A stretch of 64,000 bases of DNA. It comes from Gemmatimonadaceae bacterium. GTDB lineage: Bacteria; Latescibacterota; UBA2968; UBA8231. The stretch covers positions 1 through 64,000 of the forward strand of contig PBSR01000272.1 in assembly GCA_002726335.1 (NCBI GenBank), written 5' to 3'. The translations under genes and the position numbers were made by a program. The number at the start of each line of letters is the position of its first letter. The stretch's first letter is position 1. Below the pieces are notes generated by a model. The model saw only the letters and a program-made list of their open reading frames with translations. It was not told the DNA's origin and made no database searches. Positions 10,864 through 20,321 of this stretch are shown here, one piece after another.

Positions 10864-11352
10864 CTATTCCTGGTAACGTTCGAACGTGAGTCGTTCAGAG
10901 CTTGCGCTCTCAGGGATCTCGAAGAGCAGTTCCTCGTCCAGCGTATCGTCCTGGTCGAGTTGGAAACTGCCGCCGAGATGGATGAACATCGGAGAGTGGG
11001 ACTTCGGATAGTGGTAGACCCCCGTATCGTCCGCCAGCTGGAAGCACTGAGGAACGATCTCGTAGCCGATCTGCATGCGCGCTTCCATCTGTACTCTGAC
11101 GACGACGTACTTGTTGCCCTCCTCAGGATACCCGTGGAAGAATCTCTCGTAACGAACTCCGTCCTCAGGTACCTGCCAGACGATGGGCGTCTTGATGCGG
11201 CTGAGAAGCTCGGGCAATTCTTCCAGCTTCTGTGCCGAACCCCCGGTAAGCCTGATGGCCAGATACAACGGTAGAAACAGCGCGCAGCACATCAGTACCA
11301 CACGGTTCAGGGTCCGCATTCGGCGCCGGTGCTTGGCTCGGTAGTTGGCCAT
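10864..11352 (-). CDS. Membrane-anchored protein, DUF4352-like
   Basis: A 162-aa protein with a basic N-terminus (NYRAKHRRRMR), one transmembrane segment at about residues 16-35 and a soluble domain outside. The segment YVVVRVQMEAR...CFQLADDTGVYHYP resembles the beta-sandwich of DUF4352-like extracytoplasmic proteins; that resemblance is weak. It ends 9 bp before prfB and lies about 100 bp after the subtilase gene. I do not recognise a specific function. Confidence 0.7.
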   Translation of the reverse strand: MANYRAKHRRRMRTLNRVVLMCCALFLPLYLAIRLTGGSAQKLEELPELLSRIKTPIVWQVPEDGVRYERFFHGYPEEGNKYVVVRVQMEARMQIGYEIVPQCFQLADDTGVYHYPKSHSPMFIHLGGSFQLDQDDTLDEELLFEIPESASSERLTFERYQE

Positions 11353-11453
11353 CAGCGGCGCCGCGGCTCTCTCTGGGAGGGGGTTGTCGTCACAGGATTT
11401 CCCACGGCAACAAAGTACTCGCTCACCCCCCCGGGGGCCATGGCAACCGGACG

Positions 11454-13166
11454 TCAGCGAGCCCGCAGAATGGCGATCTTACCGGTGCGGCGGAGGCTTG
11501 TGCTCGTCAGCACGTAGAGATAGATGCCGTCGGCCAGATGTGTGGGTACGACCCATCTGGGGGCCAGTCCGGCAGACGAGTAGTCACCGGGGGGCAGACG
11601 GCGGGCTTCTACGCCACCCACAAGGGCTCCGTCTACGGCGAACAGCGACACGGAGACATCCTCGGCGACCTGAAGTGCCAGGGGAAAATGAACCGTTGGC
11701 GACGCGCCTCTCACCGGATTCGGGAAGGGCGCCGAGGCCAGGTTGTGGTCCGGCACGATCGCCTCGAGACCACTGGCTCGGGCCACGTCGATCATGCCCC
11801 AGCCAAAGAGCGTATCCGGACCGGCCGGGCCGAGATCGGTGGCCGTGCTGCGCAGGGCCTCCGCTACCTGTGCTGGGGACCAATCCGGGTGCAGCTGCAG
11901 CAGGAGCGCGCAGGCACCGCTGACGATGGGGGCAGAGAAAGAGGTGCCGCTGAGCCGCCGGTACTCCCGCAGACTGAAAGGTTCGGCCCCAGCCCCGGCT
12001 CCCAGGCCGCTGACCGTGACGATCTGCTGACCTGGGGCGACGACATCCGGTTTGATCCGACCATCCGCCGTCGGCCCTCTGGAACTGAATTGTGCCAGGC
12101 TGGCGTTGACAGGATGGACAGCGCCGACGGCAAGTACGCCCGGGCCATCCGCGGGCGCGGTGATGTAGTGCCACTGGGTGTTGCCCTCATTGCCGGCGGA
12201 GACGACGACGACGATCCCGCGGGCCACGGCGATCTCGGCAGCGAGCGTTGTCAGTGCCGTACTGCCATCCAGGTCGGAGTACGCATACCCCGTACCGTCA
12301 TCGAAGGTGGTATAGCCCAGAGAGGAGTTGACCACCTGGGCGCCGAGACTGTCGGCCCATTCGATGGCAGCGATCCAGCGGTCCTCCTCCGTGGCGGGAT
12401 CGCGCTCGATCCCGCGTTCATCCAACCGGGCATCCTCCGTCTTGGCAAGAAGGAACTCCGCCTCGGGTGCAATACCTACCAGACGTCCGGGGTCATATCC
12501 GCCCACAACACTGAGGACCTCGGTTCCATGCTGGTTCTGGCCGGTCTCGACCTCATTCCCGGTCACGGGCTCATCGAGCTCGTCCCCCACGTCGTCATCG
12601 TCGTTCAGAAAGTCGTGGACAGCGATGATGTCGGTACCAGCGAACGCCTCATGGTCCTGCCAGTTGAACCCGGCGTCTATCAGGGCGATGCGGACACCCT
12701 GGCCCATGACACCCCGGTCGTGGAGCAGGTGGGCACCCACCGCAGCGGTCTGCTCGAAGGACTCCCCGTAGCTGGGAGATGCCAGTCTCCGTGGGGCGGT
12801 CTGACGGTTCGTGGATTCCCTGTCGGGTACCCGACGCAGAACTCGGACGGGTCGCACGTCCTGCACAAAGGGAAGGTCGCGCAGACTCTGCAGTTGCGCG
12901 CTTGTCGCCGTCACACTGACGGCATTGAGCCATCGAGACCGCTGCCGCACACGGGCCCCCGTGGCTCTGACGGCCTGAACATACCTGTCGTTCAAGGGCA
13001 GATCGAGGAGCTCGTCGAGTCCAGCAGAATCGTCCTGCCACCGCACTCGGTGACCATCAGTATCGATCTTCTCAGACAGAAACACCCATGCGGGATCGGC
13101 GGACCAGGCCGGTAAGGCCGCCAGCAGACAGATCACCACAGTCAGGCAGAGATGGCGAAGACTCAC
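11454..13166 (-). CDS. Secreted subtilisin-like serine protease (S8) with C-terminal sorting domain
   Basis: A 570-aa protein with a signal peptide (CLTVVICLLAALPAWSA), an inhibitor-like prosegment at about residues 30-110 and an S8 catalytic domain. The triad is visible: Asp in IALIDAGFNWQD, His in NQHGTEVLSVVGG, Ser in SGTSFSAPIVSG. The last 90 or so residues (FPNPVRG...DGIYLYVLTS...GKIAILRAR) form the FlgD/Por-type C-terminal domain seen in secreted proteins of FCB-group bacteria. The GTG start overlaps the lolA stop (GTGA), so it is translated with ftsK-lolA. Confidence 0.92.
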   Translation of the reverse strand: MSLRHLCLTVVICLLAALPAWSADPAWVFLSEKIDTDGHRVRWQDDSAGLDELLDLPLNDRYVQAVRATGARVRQRSRWLNAVSVTATSAQLQSLRDLPFVQDVRPVRVLRRVPDRESTNRQTAPRRLASPSYGESFEQTAAVGAHLLHDRGVMGQGVRIALIDAGFNWQDHEAFAGTDIIAVHDFLNDDDDVGDELDEPVTGNEVETGQNQHGTEVLSVVGGYDPGRLVGIAPEAEFLLAKTEDARLDERGIERDPATEEDRWIAAIEWADSLGAQVVNSSLGYTTFDDGTGYAYSDLDGSTALTTLAAEIAVARGIVVVVSAGNEGNTQWHYITAPADGPGVLAVGAVHPVNASLAQFSSRGPTADGRIKPDVVAPGQQIVTVSGLGAGAGAEPFSLREYRRLSGTSFSAPIVSGACALLLQLHPDWSPAQVAEALRSTATDLGPAGPDTLFGWGMIDVARASGLEAIVPDHNLASAPFPNPVRGASPTVHFPLALQVAEDVSVSLFAVDGALVGGVEARRLPPGDYSSAGLAPRWVVPTHLADGIYLYVLTSTSLRRTGKIAILRAR

Positions 13167-13840
13167 GATCCCTCAGGCTGTCTCCGCTGGTCGATCACCT
13201 GGACGCCCGCAGGAGGCAGAAACTCGAAGAGGTCATCTTTCATCTTCTTGTTCTTCCTATGGTCGCTCAGAACATAGGTTCGGACGTCGTCGTTGGCCTC
13301 GACCTGTTCCACACGCAGCAGGTTCCAGTCCTTGCGCTCGATCCAGACGCGCATACGCTTGAGCCGCAGATGGGCGGCCATGGTCTCCCGCGGCTGCAGT
13401 GTCAACTCATACACTTCCCGGCCATCCAGACGCGATTCTTTCACCGCCACAGGTCGGTAGCCCTCGGTGTATTGCACCAGGATTTCCCACGGGGTACGCA
13501 GCTCTCCCTGGTAGTGGGAGATGATGACCTGTTCGTTCGCCTTGTTATAGGCCCAGATCGTCTTGCCGTCAGCGACGACGAGATCGCCATCCTCGACCTC
13601 CACGCGGAACTGCCCCGGACGACGGGTGTAGATACGTCCCTCGCGGGACATGCTCTTGTCAAGAACGGCCCAGAAGAAGCGTTTCTCGAAGCGCGCCTCG
13701 TAGGACTTGGCGTCGGCAAATCGGTCCTGCATGCGCTCGATGACCTCAGCGCCGGTGATCGCCCCTGCCGCGGCCGGGAGCAGCAGGGCGAACAGGAGGA
13801 ACAGGAGGAACCAGCGACACAGTCGGACCCTATCTCTCAC
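13163..13840 (-). CDS. lolA: Outer-membrane lipoprotein carrier protein LolA
   Basis: A 225-aa protein with a signal peptide (FLLFLLFALLLPAAAGA) and a LolA beta-barrel fold: RFADAKSYEARFEKRF, GRIYTRRPGQFRVEV and DGKTIWAYNK match family blocks. LolA shuttles lipoproteins released by LolC/LolD (encoded 5 kb away) across the periplasm. It lies between ftsK and the protease with GTGA overlaps on both sides; ftsK-lolA adjacency is also found in E. coli. No LolB is seen, as expected outside beta- and gammaproteobacteria. Confidence 0.9.
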   Translation of the reverse strand: MRDRVRLCRWFLLFLLFALLLPAAAGAITGAEVIERMQDRFADAKSYEARFEKRFFWAVLDKSMSREGRIYTRRPGQFRVEVEDGDLVVADGKTIWAYNKANEQVIISHYQGELRTPWEILVQYTEGYRPVAVKESRLDGREVYELTLQPRETMAAHLRLKRMRVWIERKDWNLLRVEQVEANDDVRTYVLSDHRKNKKMKDDLFEFLPPAGVQVIDQRRQPEGS

Positions 13841-16188
13841 GTCAGGTCCTCTTCCTCCGCGTAGGCGCTGACCCCGGACTCCACGAGGATTTCCCGGGGT
13901 TTGGCCCCCTCGGCGGGACCGACGATGCCGGCGAACTCCAGTTCATCCATGAGACGGGCGGCCCGCGAGTAACCAACCTTCATGCGGCGCTGCAGGAAGG
14001 AGGTGCTGGCCTGCTTGGAGTCCAGCACGATCGCCACCGCCTCTTCGAACAGTTCGTCACGATCGCTGGCTTCTCCCCCGGCGTCCCCACGTTCGGCGAA
14101 GACCTCGACGTCTTCTGCCTCGTAGCCGCTCTCCTTGATCTTCTCGACCAGACGCTCGGTCTCCTCACCGGATATGAAGGCGCCGTGGATCCGGATGGGC
14201 TCGCCCTGCCCGCCCGGTAGAAACAGCATATCACCACGACCGAGGAGGCGTTCGGCGCCGTTCATATCGAGAATCGTACGCGAGTCGATCTTGGAGGCGA
14301 CCTGGAAAGCAATGCGGGACGGAAAGTTGGCCTTGATGACGCCGGTGATGACGTTCACCGATGGACGCTGCGTGGCGAGGATAATGTGGATTCCCACAGC
14401 TCTCGACTTCTGTGCCAGGCCCATCAGGGACGTCTCCACATCTGCTGGAGCCGTCAGCATGAGATCGGCGAACTCGTCGATAACGATGACGATGAAGGGC
14501 AATGGACGCAGTTCCTCGCCGGCTGCGGCGTCATCCGTCTCAGCCCCGGCGTCACCAGCCGCTTCTCGCTCGGCGATGACCTTCTCGACCTTGGCGTTGT
14601 AGTCGGCCAGGTTGCGCACCGCCATCCGGGCCAGTGACTGATACCTCGACTCCATCTCGGCCACGGCCCACTTGAGTGCTTCGGAGGCCCTCTTCGGCTC
14701 CGTGATGACGGGCACGAGAAGATGAGGGATGTCGTTGTACATCGTCAGTTCCACAACCTTGGGGTCAACCATGAGCAGCCGCACCTGGTCTGGCGTAGCC
14801 CGGAGCAGAATGCTGCAGATCAGACCGTTGATACAGACGCTCTTGCCAGCCCCCGTTGCCCCTGCCACCAGCAGGTGAGGCATCTTTGCCAGATCGGTGA
14901 CGTGATTCTCGCCGGAAATCGTCTTTCCCAGGGCCATCGTGATGACGGACTCCGCTTTCTTGAACACCGGCGAGTCGATGACCTCGCGAAGATACACCGT
15001 CTCTCGATGCTGGTTGGCGATCTCGACGCCGACCACGGACTTGCCCGGCACCGGCGCCTGGATCCGTATTCCCTGGGCGCTCATGACACGAGCCAGATCA
15101 TCTGCAAGGGCGGCGATCCGTCCGACCTTCACGCCCGCTCCGGGCTCGACCTCGTAGCGCGTCACGACAGGTCCGGGACTCACCTCCACGACCTTGCCCA
15201 TGACATCGAAGTTGGCCAGGGCCTCCTCAAGGATGCGGGCATTCTCCAGGAGGGCCTCCCGATCCATCTCGCCTCTGTCGTTCGGCACTGGATCCAGCAA
15301 GGTGAATACAGGAACCTTGTAGCGCCCTCCCTTCTTGCGCGGTTTTGCCTTGCCGGCATCGTCATCATGCTTTCTTGACGCACCATTGCCATTCGCCTTC
15401 GGGGCTGGCTGTTTGGACATGGGGCGAACCACCGGAGCCGCGGCGACGGGTGCAGGTTCAGCGCCGATTTCCTCATCCATGCTGATGGTTGGCAGACGCT
15501 CCACCGGCAGTGTCGTTTCCGTCGAATCATCCTCGTCGTCTTCCTCGGGCTCGGAATCGTCCGGCTCACCAGGACGCCACCATGACGGCAGCTGCACGGA
15601 CCGAACCGCTGTCACGGCGCGGCTGAACCCGGTGGCCAGGTGGTGACCGATGCGGGCCAGCAGCTGGAGCAGCCGACGCGGATCGAGATCGGTGACGAGC
15701 AGGATGGATGCGAGCAGCAGTGAGGACAGCAGAATCGTGGAACCCACTCGGCCTGTGTAGGGAACGAGCACCGAGCTCGTCGTCCAGGTTCCCAGCCAAC
15801 CGCCCAGCTCAAAGGTCGTGTAGGTAGACCAGGTAGGCAGTCCCGACGCGATCGACAGGAAGGCGGCCACACCGACGAGACCTGCCGTTCGCAGGGCATC
15901 CGGACGGACATCCCGGCGCCGCAGTCGATTCCATCCCCACAGCAGGGCCAGCAGAGGAAGCGCGTAGGCGCTGAGTCCGACCGCTGTGAACAGACCATAC
16001 GAAACGTGAGCCCCGACCTGGCCTGCCCAGTTGATCGTGCCGTTGACAGACTGGCTCGAGTTCGGCGGGTCGAAACTCGTGTGCGAGACGAGGCTGACGA
16101 ACAGGAATATGCCAGCGGCGGTGAGTAGAACGCCCGAGATCTGCGATCCCTTGCGTCCCGCGATGAAGCGCTCTGCGAGTTCGGTCAT
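13837..16188 (-). CDS. ftsK: DNA translocase FtsK/SpoIIIE
   Basis: A 783-aa protein with four or five N-terminal transmembrane segments (about residues 15-190), an acidic linker (EPEEDDEDDSTE), the alpha/beta motor with Walker A GATGAGKS and Walker B IVIVIDEFADLM, and a C-terminal winged-helix gamma domain (about residues 715-775) that would read KOPS-type polarity sites. It pumps chromosome ends through the closing septum and activates XerCD. Shorter than E. coli FtsK because the linker is short; size fits SpoIIIE/SftA-like forms. Confidence 0.96.
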   Translation of the reverse strand: MTELAERFIAGRKGSQISGVLLTAAGIFLFVSLVSHTSFDPPNSSQSVNGTINWAGQVGAHVSYGLFTAVGLSAYALPLLALLWGWNRLRRRDVRPDALRTAGLVGVAAFLSIASGLPTWSTYTTFELGGWLGTWTTSSVLVPYTGRVGSTILLSSLLLASILLVTDLDPRRLLQLLARIGHHLATGFSRAVTAVRSVQLPSWWRPGEPDDSEPEEDDEDDSTETTLPVERLPTISMDEEIGAEPAPVAAAPVVRPMSKQPAPKANGNGASRKHDDDAGKAKPRKKGGRYKVPVFTLLDPVPNDRGEMDREALLENARILEEALANFDVMGKVVEVSPGPVVTRYEVEPGAGVKVGRIAALADDLARVMSAQGIRIQAPVPGKSVVGVEIANQHRETVYLREVIDSPVFKKAESVITMALGKTISGENHVTDLAKMPHLLVAGATGAGKSVCINGLICSILLRATPDQVRLLMVDPKVVELTMYNDIPHLLVPVITEPKRASEALKWAVAEMESRYQSLARMAVRNLADYNAKVEKVIAEREAAGDAGAETDDAAAGEELRPLPFIVIVIDEFADLMLTAPADVETSLMGLAQKSRAVGIHIILATQRPSVNVITGVIKANFPSRIAFQVASKIDSRTILDMNGAERLLGRGDMLFLPGGQGEPIRIHGAFISGEETERLVEKIKESGYEAEDVEVFAERGDAGGEASDRDELFEEAVAIVLDSKQASTSFLQRRMKVGYSRAARLMDELEFAGIVGPAEGAKPREILVESGVSAYAEEEDLT

Positions 16189-16316
16189 ATCCTTGAGATC
16201 GTCACAAGCCTGCGGACGTGCGACGCGGCGTTAGGGACAGCGGGGACTGCCATACTGGTGTCTGGAGTGAACTGCCACAGGCGAGGGGGATCGCCGGTGT
16301 CAGACCATCGATGCTG

Positions 16317-17159
16317 CTACTGCCGGGCCACGACTGCCTTTCCGTGGACAACCCGTCCCTGGGCGCTGGACTGAACGGCTACGACATACAGACCCGGGGC
16401 ACAGATCCTGCCGTCCTCATGGCGACCGTCCCAGTGTACGATCTCCTCCAGGGCTGCCGGCTCCCACTGGCGCAGACGCGCCACGAGAATGCCCTCTGCA
16501 TCGTAGATCCGAACCGACAGCAGCGCCGGCGCGGCCGGCAACCGGCAGCGGATCTGCAGCCGCTCGGCGAAGGGATCGGGCGACACCTCCAGATCGATCT
16601 TGCCCGCCATGGCCGGTGTCTGGTCGACGCTGTTCGGGCGCCCGGGCGTCCCGCCAATCTGCAGCGACAGCTGCCAGGCCAGATCGTCGTGTTGCCGTTC
16701 CCAGGAGTGCCCTGGACGTCCGGCCATGGGATCGTAGGTCAGGACGTCGACCGTATCGCCCGCAGCACTTACGACCAGCACTCGTTCGGGAGTTGAGTTG
16801 GACCATCCCCCCCTTCCGAAAGCCCGGTCCTCAATAGTAACGATTCTCGCCAGCTCCTGCACCGATTCATACGTCGTGGACGCTCCTTTGTAGGAGCCAT
16901 CAAGGACGAGCGCCATCGCTCCCGGAGCCAATCTGGTCCCCTCTCCCGCATCGGCGATGCGATCGAGTTCCTCGCCGTCGCCGAGTTGCCAGCCCGCAAG
17001 ATCCAGAGTGTCGAGCCCGATGTTTGACAGTTCGACGAATTCGTCGTGGCTCTCACTGCCGGGAGGGTCGGCCATCACTTCGCTCAGCCGGACCTGAGAT
17101 TCGACGAGTCCCGGACCTTGCAGTACCAGAACGAGGACCACCTGCCTGGCGAACTTCAC
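16317..17159 (-). CDS. Secreted lamin-tail-domain protein
   Basis: A 280-aa exported protein. After a hydrophobic N-terminus (VVLVLVLQGPGLVES) comes a lamin-tail domain (about residues 22-125): VRLSEVMADPPGSESHDEFV, ELSNIGLDTLDLAGWQL and the LAPGAMALVLD block are typical. The C-terminal 90 residues (VSPDPFAERLQIRC...GLYVVAVQ) are FlgD/Por-like, so secretion to the cell surface is likely. The GTG start is 1 bp after the VWA gene. The lamin-tail domain often accompanies surface nucleases or adhesins; no catalytic domain is present here. Confidence 0.82.
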   Translation of the reverse strand: MKFARQVVLVLVLQGPGLVESQVRLSEVMADPPGSESHDEFVELSNIGLDTLDLAGWQLGDGEELDRIADAGEGTRLAPGAMALVLDGSYKGASTTYESVQELARIVTIEDRAFGRGGWSNSTPERVLVVSAAGDTVDVLTYDPMAGRPGHSWERQHDDLAWQLSLQIGGTPGRPNSVDQTPAMAGKIDLEVSPDPFAERLQIRCRLPAAPALLSVRIYDAEGILVARLRQWEPAALEEIVHWDGRHEDGRICAPGLYVVAVQSSAQGRVVHGKAVVARQ

Positions 17160-17160
17160 T

Positions 17161-19287
17161 TCACAACATCCCCGAGCGCTTGCGCAGGATCCACTCTGAC
17201 GTCAGCAGCCCGGTCAGCAATACCAGCCAGGCGACGTGCCTGATCTCCGCACCAAGTCGGCGCTGCTGATGGACGATGGTTGGTCTCGGTTGCAGGAAGT
17301 GAGCCAGTTCGCCCCATTGCTCTATATCGCGATATTGGCCGCCACTTGCCCGGGCGATGGTAGCGAGCATCTCAGGGTCGGCGCGTAGATCACCGGATTC
17401 GACGGTATGGCCTTCGACAACGAAGGTCCCCACGCTCTGACCGATCTCGGCGACACCGTGACGGGCCGTCACGCGGAACGTGTAGGAGTCGGCTGCCAAC
17501 CCGGAGAAAGTTGTGCGGTAGTGCCCTGGCCGCTGCGGCTCCAGAAGGACTCGGCTCCCGGCGGGCTCCAGGGATAATTCAACCTGTGCTCTCTGGAGAG
17601 GCGCGTTCAGTTTGTCATGGACCTCGACCACGACCGTAACCGGAGCGCCTGAGGGATAGAAAGGTTGTTCGGTGGAGGCCCGTACACGGCCAACGGGTTC
17701 AGCAGCGGCCAGCCAGTGGACGGCATCTCGCCACAGGGTCGGGGTGGTCCGCCCGTCGCCACTCCCCCGGTCAAACAGATTCAGGCGCCAGAATCCTGAG
17801 CCCACGACATGCACGATTCTGCCAGCACCGACAGTACTCGTCGCCACCACGGGGTCGCCGGTGGACGCTGCCAACAACGCGGTTCCAGAGTGCCTGAGGC
17901 GTCCCCGGGGGGCGCGCGCCAGCAGCGGCGGCAGTCTCTGCCATGGGTCCCCAGCCCCATCTGCGACGACCATGCCACGCCCCACGGGATGATGGTTTGC
18001 TCGCCGTTCGAGTCGTAGGGGTTCCTGGTCGTGGAGGCCGGCGACAGCCGAACCTGCCATGATCGGCAGCAGATCGGCCAACCCGGCGGGTGTGCCGCCG
18101 GATCCCGTGGCTTGGACCAGCAATCCGGCCCCACCGGCGACGTATGCCCGCAACCTGCCAGGAGACAGGATTCCCGTCAGTTCGGAGGGCTCGAGCAGTA
18201 CCAGCGCATCAAACGCGCCGAGATCCTCGGGGAAGGGAGTTGTGCCGTAGAAGCCACGCCCGTCCCGGAGCACATATCGTTCGACTCGCAACGTCGAATC
18301 CGCCGCCAGGAGGCGGCCGACAAAGGCAGACTCGGGGGCCGGTCGGTCGGCGACCAAAAGGACCCGGAGGCGCTTCTGTTGGACCCGTAACGAGAGCAGG
18401 GACTGGTTGTTGTGCGGCGTGAGTTCGCCGTCGATGGGGACGACTGTCACGCGTAACAGATGGGGTCCCGCACTCATGGGGGGCGCCTGCAACTCCACGA
18501 GCTGAAGCTGACCATCCGCACCGAGCCGTAGATCCTTCTGACCGAGAGCCTCGTCATTCTCGTCGAGGCGCACCACGACACTGCTGTCCTGGAATCCCCA
18601 GTTGCGCAGACGAACCTGCAGCCGAGTCGAACTACCGGCAAAGATGGGACCCTCTGTCTCGACCCCGACGATCTGCACATCGTCCGGCGTCCGGTTCGAA
18701 CTCAGTCCGAGGACGTAGACCGGCACACCTTGCTCGTCGGCGGTCCGTACCGGATCCTCGCCGAGGTTGTGACGACCATCGGAGAGTAAAACGATCCCGG
18801 CGAGGAGGCGCCGATCGGGAACGGCGCGGACAGCGGACCGCAGGGCCTCGGCGAGGTCGGTCGCCTGCCCTGATATCTGCAGCCGATCGAGCGTGTCCGG
18901 GTCGACGTCGTAGGCTGATGAAGAGAAGGTGCGAAACGGTCCATCGAGAAGGGTTCCCAACCCGTCGTTCATCGCCTGCCGCACCCGGTCAAGCCGGGTA
19001 TACCCTCTCCGCTCAACTTCCATCGATGGGCTCGAGTCGATGAGCGTCACAGTCACGGGACGCAAGGCATGACGAGCGAGATACGACAGTACCGGTTCGG
19101 CCAGAAGCATGATGAGGACGCAGAAGCTGGTTCCTCTCAACAACCACAGCAGGCTGACGCGCCTCGCGGCGACCGGCGGGCGTGTGTGATGATAGGCGAA
19201 GTGACAGCACCACACGACGGGAGGCAACAGCAGCAACCAGGGCCAACTGGCATCCACCTGGAAGGCCGTGTCAAGAAGGTCACCCAT
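17161..19287 (-). CDS. VWA/glutamine-amidotransferase-like membrane protein (BatA-related)
   Basis: About 708 aa. Two N-terminal transmembrane segments are followed by a von Willebrand A domain with MIDAS motif DSSPSM and downstream LLSDGRHN. A CARDB-like beta region follows, then a class I glutamine-amidotransferase-like fold (LRVLLVADRPAPES, DALVLLEPSELTGI) and a final transmembrane segment before SEWILRKRSGML. This matches large proteins of Bat/aerotolerance-type loci; the role is unknown. The ATG at 19287 is chosen because it overlaps the tsaD stop by 8 bp; the longer frame to 19383 would lie inside tsaD. Confidence 0.85.
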   Translation of the reverse strand: MGDLLDTAFQVDASWPWLLLLPPVVWCCHFAYHHTRPPVAARRVSLLWLLRGTSFCVLIMLLAEPVLSYLARHALRPVTVTLIDSSPSMEVERRGYTRLDRVRQAMNDGLGTLLDGPFRTFSSSAYDVDPDTLDRLQISGQATDLAEALRSAVRAVPDRRLLAGIVLLSDGRHNLGEDPVRTADEQGVPVYVLGLSSNRTPDDVQIVGVETEGPIFAGSSTRLQVRLRNWGFQDSSVVVRLDENDEALGQKDLRLGADGQLQLVELQAPPMSAGPHLLRVTVVPIDGELTPHNNQSLLSLRVQQKRLRVLLVADRPAPESAFVGRLLAADSTLRVERYVLRDGRGFYGTTPFPEDLGAFDALVLLEPSELTGILSPGRLRAYVAGGAGLLVQATGSGGTPAGLADLLPIMAGSAVAGLHDQEPLRLERRANHHPVGRGMVVADGAGDPWQRLPPLLARAPRGRLRHSGTALLAASTGDPVVATSTVGAGRIVHVVGSGFWRLNLFDRGSGDGRTTPTLWRDAVHWLAAAEPVGRVRASTEQPFYPSGAPVTVVVEVHDKLNAPLQRAQVELSLEPAGSRVLLEPQRPGHYRTTFSGLAADSYTFRVTARHGVAEIGQSVGTFVVEGHTVESGDLRADPEMLATIARASGGQYRDIEQWGELAHFLQPRPTIVHQQRRLGAEIRHVAWLVLLTGLLTSEWILRKRSGML

Positions 19288-20317
19288 GCGCGGGCGCCTC
19301 AGGCAGAGGCAGTCGGGGATGCGCGTCCAGCTGCCAGCCGCTGCGCTCTCCCGCGAGAAGGCGGAAGCGTCCCGCCGCCGCAATCATCGCGGCGTTGTCG
19401 GTACAGAGGATCGGGCTCGGAACGAAGAGATCCACGCCCAACTCGCCCATCGCCTGTTGCAGGCTCGCACGAAGTTTCTGATTCGCGGCGACGCCGCCGA
19501 CCAGTGAGACTCGATCGACTCCTGTGCGTTCCGCCGCCTGGCGAACCCGCGTCACCAGTACGTCGATGACAGCCTGTTGAAAACTGGCGGCGACGTTTGC
19601 CGTATTCCTGCGGACCTCCTCTGATCCGGGACCTCCGAGCCGAGCCAGCTCCGTGCGCACAGCGGTCTTGAGGCCGCTGAAGCTGAAATCGAGGCCCGTC
19701 TTCTCCGGTAGCGGCCGGGGAAAATCGACGGCCTGTGGATCTCCCATCTCGGCGGCATCTCCGACGGCGCGACCACCGGCCACGTGCTGATCTGGGGGTA
19801 ACAGGTCGAGAAGGCGAGCCACCTTGTCAAAAGCCTCTCCGGCCGCATCGTCGAGAGTCTGTCCCAGATGATGATATGTTCCCAGTTTGGGAACATGGAT
19901 GATCTCAGTGTGGCCGCCGGAGACGAGAAGTGAGACAAAGGGGGGCTCGAGTGAACGCTCGATCCCGGCCGAGAACAGGTGGCCCTCCAGATGGTGAATG
20001 CCAATCAGACGGAGGTTGGCGCCGTACGCCATGCCCTTGGCGGCGTTGACCCCTACGAGGAGCGAACCTACCAGCCCGGGGCCGTGGGTAACCGCAATAG
20101 CGTCGCAGTCGGCCAGCCGCATCCCGGCGTCTCGCAAGGCCTGCTCAACGACCGGACTGACGGTCCGGATGTGCGCCCGGGACGCCAACTCCGGCACGAC
20201 ACCACCATAGCGAGCGTGATCCTGCTGGGAAAGCACCACGTGTGAGCGGAGACCGTCTGCAGCCAGGATTGCGGCGGACGTCTCATCGCAGGACGTCTCG
20301 AGTCCCAGAACAATCAA
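19280..20317 (-). CDS. tsaD: tRNA N6-threonylcarbamoyladenosine transferase TsaD
   Basis: A 345-aa ASKHA-fold enzyme that transfers threonylcarbamoyl to A37 of ANN-decoding tRNAs, with TsaB and TsaE. Family marks: LGLETSCDETSAAI at the N-terminus, metal-binding HHLEGH, VSGGHTEI and SLVGGVAANQKLR. The start is TTG at 20317, 4 nt after the ybbR stop; no ATG or GTG fits better and the protein begins exactly as the family does. tsaB and tsaE are not in the window. Confidence 0.96.
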   Translation of the reverse strand: MIVLGLETSCDETSAAILAADGLRSHVVLSQQDHARYGGVVPELASRAHIRTVSPVVEQALRDAGMRLADCDAIAVTHGPGLVGSLLVGVNAAKGMAYGANLRLIGIHHLEGHLFSAGIERSLEPPFVSLLVSGGHTEIIHVPKLGTYHHLGQTLDDAAGEAFDKVARLLDLLPPDQHVAGGRAVGDAAEMGDPQAVDFPRPLPEKTGLDFSFSGLKTAVRTELARLGGPGSEEVRRNTANVAASFQQAVIDVLVTRVRQAAERTGVDRVSLVGGVAANQKLRASLQQAMGELGVDLFVPSPILCTDNAAMIAAAGRFRLLAGERSGWQLDAHPRLPLPEAPAHG

Positions 20318-20321
20318 TGAG

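Noticed and set aside
11538..13115. A 525-aa plus-strand frame over the subtilase
   Set aside because: The subtilase triad and signal peptide on the minus strand account for the region; the other frame is arginine/glycine-rich shadow.
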